Source of the DNA: Mycobacterium simiae
GTDB lineage: Bacteria > Actinomycetota > Actinomycetes > Mycobacteriales > Mycobacteriaceae
Direction: 5' to 3'
Length of the DNA: 39,691 nt
NCBI RefSeq assembly: GCF_008370645.1
Contig: NZ_VTZN01000032.1
Coordinates: 1-39,691, forward strand
Within the stretch, counting starts at the first letter, position 1. Each line of letters opens with the position of its first letter. The translations under genes were made by a program, and so were the position numbers. The notes beneath the pieces are model-generated. The model made no database searches, had not been told where the DNA came from, and saw only the letters and a list, made by a program, of their open reading frames with translations. This document shows, in pieces, positions 8,203-21,169 of the stretch.

Positions 8203-11022
8203 GTGGAGCCTTGCCCCGACCTGCAGTCGCGGGGCTTCGTCGGCAGCTGGCGGGCGTACCAAAAGCAAGCGTTGAATGCGTTCGACGTCGGCGCCGCCGC
8301 CGGCGACAACCGGTGGTATCTGGTGCTGCCGCCGGGTGCCGGAAAGACCATAATCGCGTTGGAAGCGGCGCGCCGGTTGGGGCGACGAACATTGGTACTG
8401 GTACCTAACACCGCTGTCCAGGCGCAGTGGGCTGCGGCGTGGGATATCAGGTTCCCGTCGCAGCACCCGTCAGCGTCCCGATGTGGGACGGAGCGCGCCC
8501 TGGCGTCGGCGATGAACGTGCTGACCTATCAATCTCTTGCGGTCATCGACGACGAAACGGATTCGACACGGCGGCGGGCCGCGCTGCGGAACCGCGACCA
8601 GCAAGCCCTGTTGGGGTTGCTGCACCCTAACGGCAGGGCGTTGATCGAGCGGGCAGCGACGTTGGGGCCGTGGACGCTCGTCCTCGACGAGTGCCATCAC
8701 CTGCTGGCGACGTGGGGCGCGCTGGTCGGAGCGCTAGTGTCGGTCCTGGGACCGCAGACGGCGCTGATCGGCCTGACCGCTACCCCCGCAACAGCGCTGA
8801 CCGAGTGGCAGCGGACCCTGCATGACGAGCTGTTCGGCACGGCGGACTTCGTGGTCCCGACCCCTGCCCTGGTCAAAGAGGGCGACCTCGCGCCCTATCA
8901 GGAGTTGGTGTATCTGACCCAACCAACTCCAGGCGAGCTGGCCTGGATTGCAACCGACCGCACGCGCTTCGCCGATCTCATGCTGGCGCTCATCGACCAA
9001 CAGGTCGGCAGCATGTCGTTGGCCGCATGGCTACGGACCCGGATCGTGGATCGATCGACGCGCGACGGCAATCAGATCGCCTGGTCGACGTTCGAACGCG
9101 CCGAACCCGACCTTGCCTGCAGCGGCCTGCGCTTCGCCCATGACGGCCTCATCCCGCTACCCGACGGAGCCCGCCTGCGCGAGCAACACCGGATCGCGCC
9201 CGACGCCCACGATTGGGTCAACGTGTTGACCGACTTCGCCGTCGGGCATCTGCAACACAGTGAGGACGAGCGCGATGCGCAGGCGCTGACCGCGATCAAG
9301 CGAGTGCTGCCCGGATTGGGCTACCGGCTGACCAATCACGGCGTTCGAATCGCAACCTCGCCGGTGGACCGAGTGTGTGCGCTGTCGGAGTCAAAGGTCG
9401 CAGCGACAGCACACATCCTCGACACCGAGGACGCCGTGTTGGGGACGCGGCTGCGGGCTCTGGTGCTGTGCGACTTCGAGTCAATGGCAGGCACCCTTCC
9501 CACTTCGCTGCGCGGAGGACCCGTCGACGACCAGTCCGGTTCGGCACAGCTGGTCACCGCCATGCTGGCCGCGTCCGACAACCGACGCAGCACGCCGCTG
9601 CATCCCCTGCTGGTGACCGGGCAAACCTTCGCCTGTCCAGCAGCGATCCACGATGACCTGCTCACCTTCTGCGCCGCCCACGGCACGGCCGTGACCACTG
9701 AGCCGTTCGAGGCACAGCCCGGACTGCGGATCGTGCGCGGCAACAGCAATTTCACCTCCCGGACCTGGGTCACACTGGCGACGGCCTACTTCGCGGCCGG
9801 ACGGGCCCGGGTGCTGGTCGGCACCCGGGCGCTACTGGGTGAAGGCTGGGATTGCGCCGCAGTCAACGTCACCGTCGACCTGACCAGCGCAACGACCCCG
9901 GGAGCAGTCACCCAGATGCGCGGCCGCGCACTGCGCAACGATCCCTCCGACACCCACAAATTAGCCGACAACTGGTCGGTGTGCTGTCTTACCCCAGCGC
10001 ACCCGCGCGGCGATGCCGACTACCTCCGGCTGGTGCGAAAACACGATGCGTACTTCGCCGCCGGCCCACAGGGCCTCGTCGAATCCGGCGTGACGCACTG
10101 CGACCCCGCACTATCGCCCTACGGCGCCCCGGTGGCCGATACGGGCGCTATCACCGCCCGGGCCCTGCAGCGCGTCGCCGAACGCGACCAAGCACGGGCG
10201 TGGTGGCGCGTTGGTGAGCCCTACCAAGGAGTGGACGTCGCAACCATCCGCATCCGATCCCAGCGCTGCCCCGGAGTCGCCGCACCCGGCATGCCTGCGT
10301 CGGCATTGGCGCCACCCGTGCCCGGGCGGCGCAGTCCGCTTCGGGCGGCCCGGGCTGCGTTGGCCGCGCTGTCCGTCGTGGGTGCCGGCACCGGCACGAC
10401 GCTGGCCTTTTCCACGGCAGGCCCGCTCGCCGCCGCCACATTGGCCGGGGCCGTCACCGCGGCCGGCGCTGGTCTGCTGACAGCCGCCGCCGGAGCCGAG
10501 AGCCGCCGCCTGGCCCACGCACCGAATGCGTTCGAGCAGCTGGCCGCCGCCGTCGCGGACGCGCTGAACGCCGCCGGCGGCGCTGAACGAGGAGCTGAGG
10601 CACTCCGCATCACCACCGATCCCGACGGTTGGATCCGCTGCGAACTCGGCGGTGTGCCCACCGAGCAGTCAGGACGGTTCACCGTCGCGCTCGACGAGCT
10701 ACTCGCTCCGCTGACCGAGCCGCGCTATCTGATCGGACGCATGATCCTGACACCGCCACCTGGACGATTCACCCGTGGCCTGTATGCGGCCCGCGCAGTC
10801 GTCGGGCTGCCGCTGCCGGGTGCCGTGGCCTGGCACTCGGTGCCGCACTGGTTTGCCCGGCGCCGGGACCGCCTGCGTTGTCTGCTGGATTCGTGGCAGG
10901 AGCACATCGGGCCACCGCGACATCTGCGGGCCGACTCGCCCGAGGGCCAAGCCATCCTCGACCTATTCCGCGGCGACAACCCGCTCTCGGTCACCACTCA
11001 GCTTCGCACCACCTGGCGCTGA
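8203..11022 (+). CDS. Large SF2 helicase-like protein (Rv1179c type)
   Basis: This 939-aa protein matches Rv1179c in length and gene position. Superfamily 2 helicase motifs are clear: Walker A PPGAGKT with K48/T49, motif II DECHH at 162-166, motif III GLTATP at 190-195, motif V LLGEGWDCA, and the arginine-finger motif QMRGRALR at 571-578. A DNA- or RNA-dependent ATPase is therefore likely; substrate and role are unknown. After the helicase core come a linker, an Ala/Gly-rich hydrophobic pair at about 721-762 that could span the membrane twice, and a C-terminal region of about 175 residues with no recognised fold. The start is GTG 8203. The gene is divergent from the KimA-OB gene with a 44-bp gap, so both promoters must overlap, and it converges on dapC with an 8-bp gap. 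Confidence 0.8.
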   Translation: MEPCPDLQSRGFVGSWRAYQKQALNAFDVGAAAGDNRWYLVLPPGAGKTIIALEAARRLGRRTLVLVPNTAVQAQWAAAWDIRFPSQHPSASRCGTERALASAMNVLTYQSLAVIDDETDSTRRRAALRNRDQQALLGLLHPNGRALIERAATLGPWTLVLDECHHLLATWGALVGALVSVLGPQTALIGLTATPATALTEWQRTLHDELFGTADFVVPTPALVKEGDLAPYQELVYLTQPTPGELAWIATDRTRFADLMLALIDQQVGSMSLAAWLRTRIVDRSTRDGNQIAWSTFERAEPDLACSGLRFAHDGLIPLPDGARLREQHRIAPDAHDWVNVLTDFAVGHLQHSEDERDAQALTAIKRVLPGLGYRLTNHGVRIATSPVDRVCALSESKVAATAHILDTEDAVLGTRLRALVLCDFESMAGTLPTSLRGGPVDDQSGSAQLVTAMLAASDNRRSTPLHPLLVTGQTFACPAAIHDDLLTFCAAHGTAVTTEPFEAQPGLRIVRGNSNFTSRTWVTLATAYFAAGRARVLVGTRALLGEGWDCAAVNVTVDLTSATTPGAVTQMRGRALRNDPSDTHKLADNWSVCCLTPAHPRGDADYLRLVRKHDAYFAAGPQGLVESGVTHCDPALSPYGAPVADTGAITARALQRVAERDQARAWWRVGEPYQGVDVATIRIRSQRCPGVAAPGMPASALAPPVPGRRSPLRAARAALAALSVVGAGTGTTLAFSTAGPLAAATLAGAVTAAGAGLLTAAAGAESRRLAHAPNAFEQLAAAVADALNAAGGAERGAEALRITTDPDGWIRCELGGVPTEQSGRFTVALDELLAPLTEPRYLIGRMILTPPPGRFTRGLYAARAVVGLPLPGAVAWHSVPHWFARRRDRLRCLLDSWQEHIGPPRHLRADSPEGQAILDLFRGDNPLSVTTQLRTTWR

Positions 11023-11029
11023 GGCCGCC

Positions 11030-14694
<3,665 letters not shown>

Positions 14695-14900
14695 TTGGTC
14701 CCAGATTTCACTGACCGTGAAACCGCTCGCAATACCGCTTTAACCTGCAGAAAGTTACGCGCCGGGGGGATCCTTCGATAACAGGATTGCTAGGACCAAG
14801 TCCGCGGCGCCTGCTAATCTGTACCAAAGACGGCAACCCGCTGGGCAGATGTCGTCGCCGTCCGGCATGGCGGTGCAAAAATGGGGAAGGTGTCCACACA

Positions 14901-15233
14901 ATGAGGCTGTCGTTAAAGGGACTAAGTGTCGCCGTCGGTGCTTTGGCACTGTCGTTGAGCGCCGGGGCTGGGATCGCATCTGCTGATCCCATCGACACGG
15001 TCATTAACACCACGTGCAACTATGGGCAGGTGATGGCGGCGCTGACTGCCACCGATCCCGCAGCGGCCGCGCAGTTCAACGCGTCGCCGATCGCGCAGGG
15101 CTGGCTGCATTCGTTCCTGGCCGCGGCGCCACCCCGGCGCGCGCAGATGGCCGCGCAGGTGCAGGCCATGCCCGGGGCTGCGCAATACGTCGGGCTGGTC
15201 GAATCGGTCGCGGCGTCCTGCAACAGCTACTGA
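14901..15233 (+). CDS. TB8.4: Secreted low-molecular-weight T-cell antigen TB8.4
   Basis: A 110-aa exported protein (Rv1174c orthologue). An N-terminal Sec signal peptide with cleavage likely after ASA at residue 28 (GAGIASA|DPID) leaves a helical mature domain with two Cys (INTTCNYGQV and VAASCNSY), probably a disulfide. It belongs to the haemophore-like fold group of small mycobacterial exported proteins. The sequence departs from M. tuberculosis TB8.4 at many positions, which excludes that species as the source. GGGGAAGG at 14883-14890 precedes ATG 14901. It is convergent with fbiC, whose stop lies 68 bases beyond. Confidence 0.92.
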   Translation: MRLSLKGLSVAVGALALSLSAGAGIASADPIDTVINTTCNYGQVMAALTATDPAAAAQFNASPIAQGWLHSFLAAAPPRRAQMAAQVQAMPGAAQYVGLVESVAASCNSY

Positions 15234-15301
15234 GTCCGAGCGAGCGCAACGCCGCCGCGAGGTTCCGATCCCGGAGTCGCGCGGCGCGTTGCGTTCGCGC
15301 G

Positions 15302-17872
15302 TTACGCGGCTGGCAATCCGTATGTCGTAGTGCGCTGGCGAGCGGGGCGGCCGATGCCCTCAGCGATCGCCGCCAGCTCGGCGACGGTCTTGGCCGACCC
15401 GTGTTCAGACCCGGCCATCCGTGAAATCGTCTCCTCCATCAGCGTCCCGCCCAGATCGTTGGCACCGCCGTTGAGCATCACCTGTGTGCGCTCAACTCCC
15501 AGTTTCACCCAGCTGGTCTGGATGTGGGAGATGCGGCCGTGCAGCATGATCCGCGCTAGGGCATGCACCGCACGGTTGTCCCGATGAGTGGGCCCGGGCC
15601 GCGCGGCGCCCGCCAAGTATAACGGCGAGCTGTGGTGTACGAACGGCAGCGGCACAAACTCGGTGAAGCCGCCGGTGCGGTCCTGGATGTCGCGCAGCAC
15701 GTTAAGGTGAGCAACCCAATGCCGCGGATTGTCGACGTGGCCGTACATCATCGTCGACGACGACCGTAGGCCTGACTCGTGTGCGGTAGTTACGATCTCG
15801 ACCCACAGCGACGTCGGCAACTTGCCCTTGGTGAGCACCCAGCGCACCTCGTCGTCCAATATCTCGGCTGCGGTACCTGGGATGGTGCCCAGCCCAGCGT
15901 CGCGTAGCGCGATCAGCCACTCGCGAATGCTCAGCCCGCTCTTGGTCGCGCCGTTGGCGATCTCCATCGGAGAAAACGCGTGCACGTGCATCTGCGGCAC
16001 GCGGGCCTTGACGGCGCGAACCAGATCGGCGTAGCCGGTGACTGGCAGTTCGGGATCGATTCCGCCCTGCATGCACACCTCGGTGGCGCCAGCTACGTGG
16101 GCCTCCCATGCCCGGTCGGCGACCTCTTGGACCGATAGCGAGTACGCGTCAGCGTCACCCTTGCGCTGGGCGAAGGCGCAGAAGCGGCAGCCGGTATAGC
16201 AGATGTTGGTGAAGTTGATATTGCGATTGACCACGAAGGTCACATCGTCGCCGACCGCATCGCGACGCAACGAATCCGCCAGTCCGACAACTGCATCCAG
16301 GGCCGGCCCGTCGGCAGTGGCCAGGGCAAGGTACTCGGCGTCGGCACAGCCGCCAGGTGCGCGTTCGGCGGCGCGCAGTGCGGCAAGCACGTCGGTGTCG
16401 ATACGCTCCGGAGCGCGAGCCACCAGGTCTTGCGCCTGGGAACGCACCGATTCCCAGTCACCGAAGGCGCTGTCGAGGTCGCTGCGGGCGTCGGCGTTGC
16501 GGCCAGCGGTGTCGATGGTCGCGTTGAGGTGCACCCGGCCGGACGACACCACGTCATCGGGCTCTTGCCACGGCAACCCCGTGGGATTGACATCACGCGC
16601 CAAACCGGTGGTCGGATCCGCTAGTGCCGCAACATGTCCGCGCACCCGCGGGTCGATCCAGGCCGCGCCGGCCTGCACATACTTGGGCTGCGCGGTGAGC
16701 CGCTGCACCAGGTCGTAGCCCGCCTCGCTGGTGACGGCGGCCAGCTCGTCCAGCGCGGGCCAGGGCCGTTCGGGGTTGACATGGTCAGGCGTCAGCGGTG
16801 ACACACCGCCCCAGTCGTCGACACCGGCGTCGATGAGCCTCAGGCATTCGTCGCGGGAAACCAAATTCGGCGGCGCTTGGATGCGCACGCCGGGGCCGAG
16901 CACCAGCCGCGCGACCGCCACCGTCGCCACGTAGTCCTCGATCCTGGCGTCGGGAACAGCTGCCATAGCGGTGTGCTGTTTGGCCCGGAAGTTCTGCACG
17001 ATCACTTCCTGGATATGCCCAAACTCCTTGTGCAATTTGCGAATTGCCCGCAAGGTATCGGCCCGTTCAGCTAGCGTTTCCCCGATGCCGACCAGCAGGC
17101 CGGTGGTAAAGGGGATAGCGAGCCGACCGGCGTCGGTCAGCACCCGCAGCCGCACTACTGGGTCCTTGTCCGGGCTACCGTAGTGCGCCAGCCCTCTGGT
17201 TTCGAACAGCCGTCGCGATGTCGTTTCGAGCATCATGCCCATCGACGGCGCCACTGGTTTTAGCCGCGACATTTCCGACCAGCTCATCACCCCTGGGTTC
17301 AGATGCGGCAACAATCCGGTTTCTTCCAGCACCTTGATCGCCATCGCCCGGACATAGGACAGGGTGGAGTCGTAGCCGCGTTGGCCGAGCCACTCCTGCG
17401 CCTCCGGCCAACGATCCTCAGGACGGTCACCGAGAGTGAACAGTGCTTCCTTGCAACCGAGTTCGGCGCCGCGCTGGGCCACGTCGATGATCTCGCCGGG
17501 TTCCATATACATCCCCGCGCCGTGGGCGCGCAGTCTGCCCGGGACGGTGACGAATGTGCAGTAGTGGCAGGTGTCGCGGCACAGATGGGTGACCGGGATG
17601 AACACCTTGCGCGAGTAGGTGATGGGCAGGCGGCCGGCGGAGCCGCGTCGTCCGGCCGACTCCAGCCCCGCATCGCGGACCCGCGCCGCGCTGGCGCACA
17701 GATCGGCCAGCGCGTCGCCGCGGGCCGTCATCGCGACGGCCGCCTCGTCGATATTGAGCACGGCACCGTCGCGCGCTCGGCGCAGTACCCGGCGCACCGC
17801 CGATGCAGCGGGTTTGGGCGGCACCACAGGACTTGGCAAGGTTGCAGGCTCGTACCTCGAAATCAGCGGCAC
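15302..17872 (-). CDS. fbiC: FO synthase, bifunctional radical SAM enzyme
   Basis: FbiC builds the deazaflavin FO, the chromophore of coenzyme F420, from the riboflavin precursor 5-amino-6-ribitylaminouracil and tyrosine. This single 856-aa protein joins CofG-like and CofH-like halves. Each has its own radical SAM cluster motif: CRDTCHYC (C98, C102, C105) and CYTGCRFC (C558, C562, C565). Length equals the M. tuberculosis protein. The start is GTG 17872 with GGGGGAG upstream; the first residues (PLISRYEPA) differ from the M. tuberculosis N-terminus, but the block TLPSPVVPP is shared. It is divergent from PE12 with a 199-bp gap. An F420-binding protein (Rv1155 type) is encoded at 30526-30969. 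Confidence 0.95.
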   Translation of the reverse strand: MPLISRYEPATLPSPVVPPKPAASAVRRVLRRARDGAVLNIDEAAVAMTARGDALADLCASAARVRDAGLESAGRRGSAGRLPITYSRKVFIPVTHLCRDTCHYCTFVTVPGRLRAHGAGMYMEPGEIIDVAQRGAELGCKEALFTLGDRPEDRWPEAQEWLGQRGYDSTLSYVRAMAIKVLEETGLLPHLNPGVMSWSEMSRLKPVAPSMGMMLETTSRRLFETRGLAHYGSPDKDPVVRLRVLTDAGRLAIPFTTGLLVGIGETLAERADTLRAIRKLHKEFGHIQEVIVQNFRAKQHTAMAAVPDARIEDYVATVAVARLVLGPGVRIQAPPNLVSRDECLRLIDAGVDDWGGVSPLTPDHVNPERPWPALDELAAVTSEAGYDLVQRLTAQPKYVQAGAAWIDPRVRGHVAALADPTTGLARDVNPTGLPWQEPDDVVSSGRVHLNATIDTAGRNADARSDLDSAFGDWESVRSQAQDLVARAPERIDTDVLAALRAAERAPGGCADAEYLALATADGPALDAVVGLADSLRRDAVGDDVTFVVNRNINFTNICYTGCRFCAFAQRKGDADAYSLSVQEVADRAWEAHVAGATEVCMQGGIDPELPVTGYADLVRAVKARVPQMHVHAFSPMEIANGATKSGLSIREWLIALRDAGLGTIPGTAAEILDDEVRWVLTKGKLPTSLWVEIVTTAHESGLRSSSTMMYGHVDNPRHWVAHLNVLRDIQDRTGGFTEFVPLPFVHHSSPLYLAGAARPGPTHRDNRAVHALARIMLHGRISHIQTSWVKLGVERTQVMLNGGANDLGGTLMEETISRMAGSEHGSAKTVAELAAIAEGIGRPARQRTTTYGLPAA

Positions 17873-18071
17873 GTCGGTGCAACTCCCCCATGCTTGGGTT
17901 TCATCCGTGCGTCAACAATCCGAACCGCGGCGGCTGCCATAGCCGCAACAGTAGCGGCCGGGCGGGGTCAGCACACGATGGACCAGGTGCCGTGTGTTGG
18001 GCGATCCCCGGCGATTCTGCGCCGGTCACGATACGCTGGCCACACCACGTTGAAGCAGGGGGTGTTACGCG

Positions 18072-18881
18072 ATGTCGTATGTGGCCGCGACACCGGAGGC
18101 GTTGCTGGCGGCGGCGACGAATGTCGCGGGTATCGGCTCGACCATCAGCGAGGCCAACGCGGCGGCCGCGGTTCCGACTACCGGAATCCTGGCTCCAGCC
18201 GCCGACGGTGTCTCGGCGCAGGTCGCTGCGCTGTTTTCCACACATGGCGAGGTGTATCAGCGGCTCAGCACCCAATTTGCGACGTTTCACGACCAGTTCG
18301 CACATACCCTGAGCGCGGGCGCCAACAGCTACGCAGCTACCGAGGCCAGCGCCGCGCAGAATTTGGTGAACGCGCTGAACACACCTGCCGAGAAACTGCT
18401 GGGGCAGCCGTTGATCGGCCAGAGCGGCCTGGTGTCCAATGCCGTGGGCCAGGCCCAGAGCATCTTCGCCGGCAGCGCGACGGCCACCGCCGGCACCAGC
18501 CCGCTGGCGTTGCCGCCCACCGGCAGCGCCGCGGCAGCACCGGCGGCAGTCATACCCGTGTCGGTTGCCACCGCGATGGAGAACTTCTACACGGCCGTCG
18601 AGCCGTGGGTGCAGTACGGCTTCACCGTCGCGTCGTGGGCGGCGGGTTGGTTGCCGTATATCGGTATCCTGGCGCCGCAGATCAGCTTCTACTACTTCCT
18701 GTTCGAGCCGATCGTGCAAAGCGCTCTGTTCAACTCGCTCAACTGGCTGGACGGGACAATCACCTTCAGTCAGGGGCTGAGCAACCTCTGGTCATCCACC
18801 ACCATGTCGATCAACCAGTTCATCAATACCGAGATCAACTGGATTCGCAGCTTCCTCCCGCCGCCGCCGCCGTTTTTCTAG
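18072..18881 (+). CDS. PE12: PE family protein PE12
   Basis: A 269-aa PE protein. Residues 1 to about 95 form the PE domain (MSYVAATPEALLAAATNVAG), with the YxxxD/E-type ESX secretion signal region around HGEVYQRLSTQF. The linker carries the GQPLIG motif, a variant of GRPLI. The C-terminal part is unique and hydrophobic (PWVQYGFTVASWAAGWLPYI; ISFYYFLFEPIVQSALF) and ends in a polyproline FLPPPPPFF tail, so it may sit in or cross a membrane. M. tuberculosis PE12 (Rv1172c) is about 308 aa, so this copy is shorter. No PPE partner is adjacent. GCAGGGGGTG lies just before ATG 18072. Confidence 0.85.
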   Translation: MSYVAATPEALLAAATNVAGIGSTISEANAAAAVPTTGILAPAADGVSAQVAALFSTHGEVYQRLSTQFATFHDQFAHTLSAGANSYAATEASAAQNLVNALNTPAEKLLGQPLIGQSGLVSNAVGQAQSIFAGSATATAGTSPLALPPTGSAAAAPAAVIPVSVATAMENFYTAVEPWVQYGFTVASWAAGWLPYIGILAPQISFYYFLFEPIVQSALFNSLNWLDGTITFSQGLSNLWSSTTMSINQFINTEINWIRSFLPPPPPFF

Positions 18882-18884
18882 GCG

Positions 18885-19346
18885 TCAAGTACGCACTCGT
18901 CGCCGCCATAGCACCCACGCCGGCGGCACTACCCCCAGCACAATGAGGATCAAAGCCCCGTAGGCCATCGGCCCCTTGCCACCCAGGACAATATCGTCGC
19001 CGGGACCACCCAAACTCAACACCGCCACCGTCAGCAGCCACGTCCACAACGGCAATGCGACCATCCGCGGCGATTTTGTCCAGCCTCCAGCTGCCCAGAC
19101 CAGGGCGGCGTTGACCAATCCACTGATCAGTGCGCTGATCGGGAAGGGCACCGAACCGATATAGGACGGCAGCAGCAGCGCTCCGGCTAATGCGGATAAG
19201 ACGCCGTCGACGGCCAACAAGGCCAAGACTACGACGCGGATCGCGGGATCTGTCGCGCCGCCTTCTTCAACCGAGACGGCGCGCGGCTGGGTTTTGGTCA
19301 GGTCGGGACGCTGTCGATCTGGGAGAGTACCGAGCCGATGACCCAC
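18885..19346 (-). CDS. Small four-helix membrane protein (Rv1171 type)
   Basis: An uncharacterised integral membrane protein of up to 153 aa with four predicted hydrophobic segments (VVVLALLAVDGVLSALAGAL; ISALISGLVNAALVWAA; LPLWTWLLTVAVLSLGG; MAYGALILIVLGVVPPAWVL). The start is uncertain. GTG 19346 opens the longest frame but overlaps the preceding 35-codon ORF. The family N-terminus probably begins at LTKTQPRAVSVEEGG, where the codon here is CTG overlapping the TGA of that ORF. The position downstream of mshB is conserved in M. tuberculosis (Rv1170-Rv1171). No function can be assigned. Confidence 0.75.
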   Translation of the reverse strand: MGHRLGTLPDRQRPDLTKTQPRAVSVEEGGATDPAIRVVVLALLAVDGVLSALAGALLLPSYIGSVPFPISALISGLVNAALVWAAGGWTKSPRMVALPLWTWLLTVAVLSLGGPGDDIVLGGKGPMAYGALILIVLGVVPPAWVLWRRRVRT

Positions 19347-19405
19347 TGCAGGCTATCCAGCCGATCCTGCCAATGTTGCAGGTTGGGGTCCAGGTCGGGG
19401 TCCAT
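19298..19405 (-). CDS. Candidate 35-aa small protein between mshB and the Rv1171-type gene
   Basis: ATG 19405 opens a 35-codon frame ending in TGA at 19298-19300 (starts MDPDLDPNLQHWQDRL, ends SQIDSVPT). AAGGA sits five bases before the ATG, a good ribosome binding site. The peptide is acidic and amphipathic, with Leu at heptad-like spacing, so a short helix or coiled coil is likely. It begins 53 bases after the mshB stop and its stop overlaps the probable start of the Rv1171-type gene, which suggests translational coupling. I do not recognise a family. Confidence 0.5.
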   Translation of the reverse strand: MDPDLDPNLQHWQDRLDSLQWVIGSVLSQIDSVPT

Positions 19406-19458
19406 ACGATTCCTTACAGTTCCTGAAAATCCTGCCGCGGCTGCCTAATATGGGCAGC

Positions 19459-20337
19459 CTACGTGCCGTATCCGGTGAAGCCCAGACCCGCGAGCAGATC
19501 TGTTTCCCAGCCCCGCTCATCGCGCTCACCCGCGACTCCGTTAGCCAGCACATAGTGCTCGCTGGCCAGAATGGGCAACGCCAGGTTGTTGGACAGGGCG
19601 CAGGCGCGGCCGGTGGGTCCGACGACGACTTGGGTAGCATGCGCCGCCAGCGCCGCGACTTTGGCCGCATGCGCGTCAGGATCAGCCTCGACGACGGCGT
19701 CGATGCGCTCGTCCGAGAAGGCGAAAGGGAGGTCTTCCGGCGGGATTACCCACTCAGACTGCAGATCCGCGGGCACCAGGTCCCGCACGGCTGCCAGGAA
19801 CGTGCCGAGCCCCAGCACTGTCCAATAGAACTTCGGCACCGTCCATTCCGGACCGGCGGCAGCTACTGCGGCCGTGGTGATGGTATGGGCGTGCACGTGG
19901 TCTGGATGCCCATAGCCGCCGTTAGGGTCGTAGGTCACCACGACATGCGGTCTCAGTTCGCGGATGATCGCGACCAGCGCTTGCACTGCTTCCTGTTTGT
20001 CGGCAGCAACGAAGCTGAGCCGATGTCGCTGCTGAGTGTCGGCCATCCCCGAATCGCGCCAGCGGCCTGCCCCGCCGAGGTAACGGGGTCCGCTCACCCC
20101 GAGTAGTCGCAACGCCGCGGTGAGTTCGCTGATGCGGTAACCCCCAAGTTGGTCAGCGTGATCGATGCCGAGTAGGGCCCATTGGTCACCGATGACCTCA
20201 CCCTCCTCGCCCAGGGTGCAGGTGACGACATGAACATCGGCCCCACGGGCGGTGTAGTGGGCGATCGTTGCGCCGTTGCTGAGGCTTTCGTCGTCGGGGT
20301 GTGCGTGCACGAACAGCATCCGGGGTGTCTCAGACAT
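19459..20337 (-). CDS. mshB: GlcNAc-Ins deacetylase of mycothiol synthesis
   Basis: MshB removes the acetyl group from GlcNAc-inositol, the second step of mycothiol biosynthesis, using zinc. The metal ligands H13, D16 and H147 and catalytic D15 are all present ([15 protein letters not shown]) and number as in M. tuberculosis. ATG 20337 (MSETPR) was chosen over GTG 20346 because it matches the characterised enzyme; AGGGTG lies upstream. The protein is 292 aa, against 303 in M. tuberculosis. The difference is an 11-residue segment missing before EWTVPKFYW, in a loop after the zinc site. It is divergent from the TetR gene with a 101-bp gap. Confidence 0.95.
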   Translation of the reverse strand: MSETPRMLFVHAHPDDESLSNGATIAHYTARGADVHVVTCTLGEEGEVIGDQWALLGIDHADQLGGYRISELTAALRLLGVSGPRYLGGAGRWRDSGMADTQQRHRLSFVAADKQEAVQALVAIIRELRPHVVVTYDPNGGYGHPDHVHAHTITTAAVAAAGPEWTVPKFYWTVLGLGTFLAAVRDLVPADLQSEWVIPPEDLPFAFSDERIDAVVEADPDAHAAKVAALAAHATQVVVGPTGRACALSNNLALPILASEHYVLANGVAGERDERGWETDLLAGLGFTGYGT

Positions 20338-20438
20338 TGCCAGCACCCTACCGCCGTCGTTTCCGGCTCGGGCTCGCTATCGGGCGCCAACTGCATCGAG
20401 TCGCACCAAGTAGGAACGCTAGCGGCTACTATCACAGG

Positions 20439-21053
20439 GTGGTCGAGCTTACCCAGGATAGATCGAACGTCCGGAGCCGCCGAAGGGGTGAAGTGCTGGA
20501 ACGTGCGCTGTACGCGGCCACCTTGGACGAGCTGGCCACGGTCGGGTACGGCGGTCTGACGATGGAAGGGATTGCCGCGCGGGCTCACACCGGCAAAGCC
20601 GCGTTGTACCGGCGCTGGGGCAGTAAGTACGAGCTGGTGCAGGCCGCTCTGCAGCACGCGGTGCCGCCACTGCCCGAGCCGCGTGCCGGCCGGTCAGCCC
20701 GGGAAAACCTGCTGACGGTGCTCACCGCTCACCGTGATGTGCTGGCCGGCAAGACCGACTTTCCCGGTCTGGAGATCATCGCTCAGCTGATTCACGAACC
20801 TGAATTGCGTGCCATTTTCGCCAACGCCGTGGTGTTTCCACGGCTGCACGTTGTCGAGTCGATTCTGCACGCCGCTATACGCGACGGGGAAATCGATCCC
20901 ACTACGGTCACCGCGCTCACCGCGCGAATCGGGCCCGCACTGATTAACCAGCACTTCATCTTGACGGGATCACCGCCGAGTCGGCGGGATCTGGCACTCA
21001 TCGTCGACACTGTCATTCCGCCGAAACGCCGACGGCAAGGGTCAATTGAGTAA
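20439..21053 (+). CDS. TetR-family regulator (Rv1167c type)
   Basis: A 204-aa one-component repressor. The N-terminal helix-turn-helix is typical (LTMEGIAARAHTGKAALYRRWGSK), and the C-terminal region resembles TetR_C domains beginning LLTVLTAHRDVLAGK. GTG 20439 (VVELTQDRS) gives the length expected from Rv1167c (about 201 aa). The ligand is unknown. It is divergent from mshB here, so the 101-bp gap may carry its operator. In M. tuberculosis the PE11-PPE17 pair (Rv1169c-Rv1168c) separates the two genes. The target is therefore uncertain and could differ between species. Confidence 0.85.
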   Translation: MVELTQDRSNVRSRRRGEVLERALYAATLDELATVGYGGLTMEGIAARAHTGKAALYRRWGSKYELVQAALQHAVPPLPEPRAGRSARENLLTVLTAHRDVLAGKTDFPGLEIIAQLIHEPELRAIFANAVVFPRLHVVESILHAAIRDGEIDPTTVTALTARIGPALINQHFILTGSPPSRRDLALIVDTVIPPKRRRQGSIE

Positions 21054-21169
21054 TCTGCCCCGTGCTGAGGCCGGCCAGTCACGCTCTGATCGAAAGCAGG
21101 TACCACGACCCTCTGGCCGCCGAATCCATTGCGGCAGCGGCTGATATCTCCGGCGCCCTAGGCTTCGAG

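Noticed and set aside
17303..18946. 547-aa plus-strand ORF
   Set aside because: It runs antisense to fbiC and then out of frame through PE12, both of which have clear family matches.
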